Below are positions 63,580-64,000 of a stretch of DNA of 64,000 bases, in pieces (position 1 is the stretch's first letter; each line of letters begins with the position of its first letter). This DNA is from Anatilimnocola floriformis. Lineage in GTDB: Bacteria > Planctomycetota > Planctomycetia > Pirellulales > Pirellulaceae. Made by a program: the position numbers and the translations under genes. Under the pieces are notes generated by a model. That model was given only the letters and a program-made list of their open reading frames with translations. It searched no databases and was not told the origin of the DNA. The DNA lies in NCBI RefSeq assembly GCF_024256385.1, contig NZ_JAMLFW010000001.1:3658001-3722000 (forward strand), written 5' to 3'.

Positions 63580-64000
63580 ATGAAGTCGCTACGGATCATC
63601 GCTTCTTTGTGCTTCACCTTGGTGGCACTTGGCGCTGCGCGTTCGGAAGATTCATTCACGGCCCAAATCGCCCCGTTCCTCAAAACCTATTGCTTCGAGT
63701 GCCATAACGAGAAGAAGCCGTCGGCTGAACTCAATCTCACGAAGTACAAATCAGCTGCACAGCTCGCCGATGACTTCCGGCAATGGGAGCACGTCATCAC
63801 GTTCGTTCGCAGCACCGAGATGCCGCCGGATGAAGCCAAACAACCTTCCGCCGCCGATCGTGCGACGTTTTTGAAAACGCTGGAAGAACTCCTCCGCAGC
63901 GAAGCGAACAAACTCGTCGGCGATCCAGGCCTCGTCCTGCCGCGGCGACTCAGCAATGCGGAGTACAACTACACGATTCGCGATTTGACAGGCGTCGACA
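63580..64000 (+). CDS. Secreted heme-domain protein of the DUF1592/DUF1587 type, 5' part (cut by window end)
   Basis: The ATG at 63580 follows the preceding stop without any gap. About 140 codons are visible: a signal peptide (LRIIASLCFTLVALGAARS), the cytochrome-like motif CFECH with the spacing of PSCyt1/DUF1592 proteins, GEADDFRQWEHVITFVRS-type helices (here LADDFRQWEHVITFVRSTEM), and the start of a DUF1587 domain (RRLSNAEYNYTIRDLTGVD). The rest of the gene lies outside the window. Together with the previous two genes it forms a heme-domain operon. Confidence 0.8.
   Translation, partial: MKSLRIIASLCFTLVALGAARSEDSFTAQIAPFLKTYCFECHNEKKPSAELNLTKYKSAAQLADDFRQWEHVITFVRSTEMPPDEAKQPSAADRATFLKTLEELLRSEANKLVGDPGLVLPRRLSNAEYNYTIRDLTGVD

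Noticed and set aside
1-64000. CRISPR array, rRNA operon or replication origin
   Set aside because: No regular repeat-spacer series, conserved rRNA segments or clustered DnaA-like boxes were noticed.

Overview
The window looks like a chromosomal segment of a planctomycete, probably a Pirellulales-type organism. This is inferred from gene content: paired heme-domain genes (DUF1549/DUF1553, DUF1592-type, PSCyt1 plus WD40), a SUMF1-like plus SMP-30 fusion, PPC-domain secreted proteins, very long Ala/Gly/Pro/Thr-rich membrane-anchored proteins, a CheB-CheR-PAS-GAF kinase, and a serine recombinase next to a Ycf46-like ATPase. No rRNA, convincing tRNA, CRISPR array or complete insertion sequence was seen.

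Two halves differ in character. From about 1.35 to 31.4 kb the sequence is loosely packed, with long gene-poor gaps and many broken genes: an acyltransferase remnant, a frameshifted and 3'-truncated catalase abutting a 5'-truncated uvrA-type gene, a shredded ketopantoate reductase, a frameshifted Xre regulator and a PAS-domain stub. Intact genes here include a BON protein, a NarL-type response regulator with its hybrid kinase, an alpha/beta hydrolase, a secreted GH13 enzyme, exonuclease III with an amine oxidase, a GlsB-like protein, an SlyD-like FKBP, a kinase-like ATPase, a hemolysin-III protein and two zinc-ribbon membrane proteins.

The most interesting part is 25.0-31.1 kb. One minus-strand series carries a large serine recombinase, a 55-aa helical protein, a possible small membrane protein, a coiled-coil lipoprotein, DUF1257 (Ycf35-like, apparently with an ATT start), DUF2997, a Ycf46-like AAA ATPase and two small unknown proteins. 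It has the form of a recombinase-borne module of unknown function. A 15-base palindrome lies just upstream of the recombinase, and a short direct repeat brackets the module.

From 31.4 kb to the end the DNA is GC-rich and densely coding. It holds a C45-type Ntn-hydrolase, a small exported protein with a secretin-like signature, a 1745-aa membrane-anchored protein ending in an alpha/alpha-toroid domain, a 1029-aa TPR protein, a sugar-nucleotide epimerase, a Ski2-like helicase, an OmpR/histidine-kinase pair whose kinase has a Gln/Pro-rich linker, a Q-rich membrane protein, flotillin-like FloA, and finally a co-directional run of secreted genes (SUMF1-SMP30 fusion, class-C beta-lactamase-like hydrolase, PPC protein, DUF1549/DUF1553 protein, PSCyt1-WD40 protein, and the start of a DUF1592-type protein cut by the window edge).
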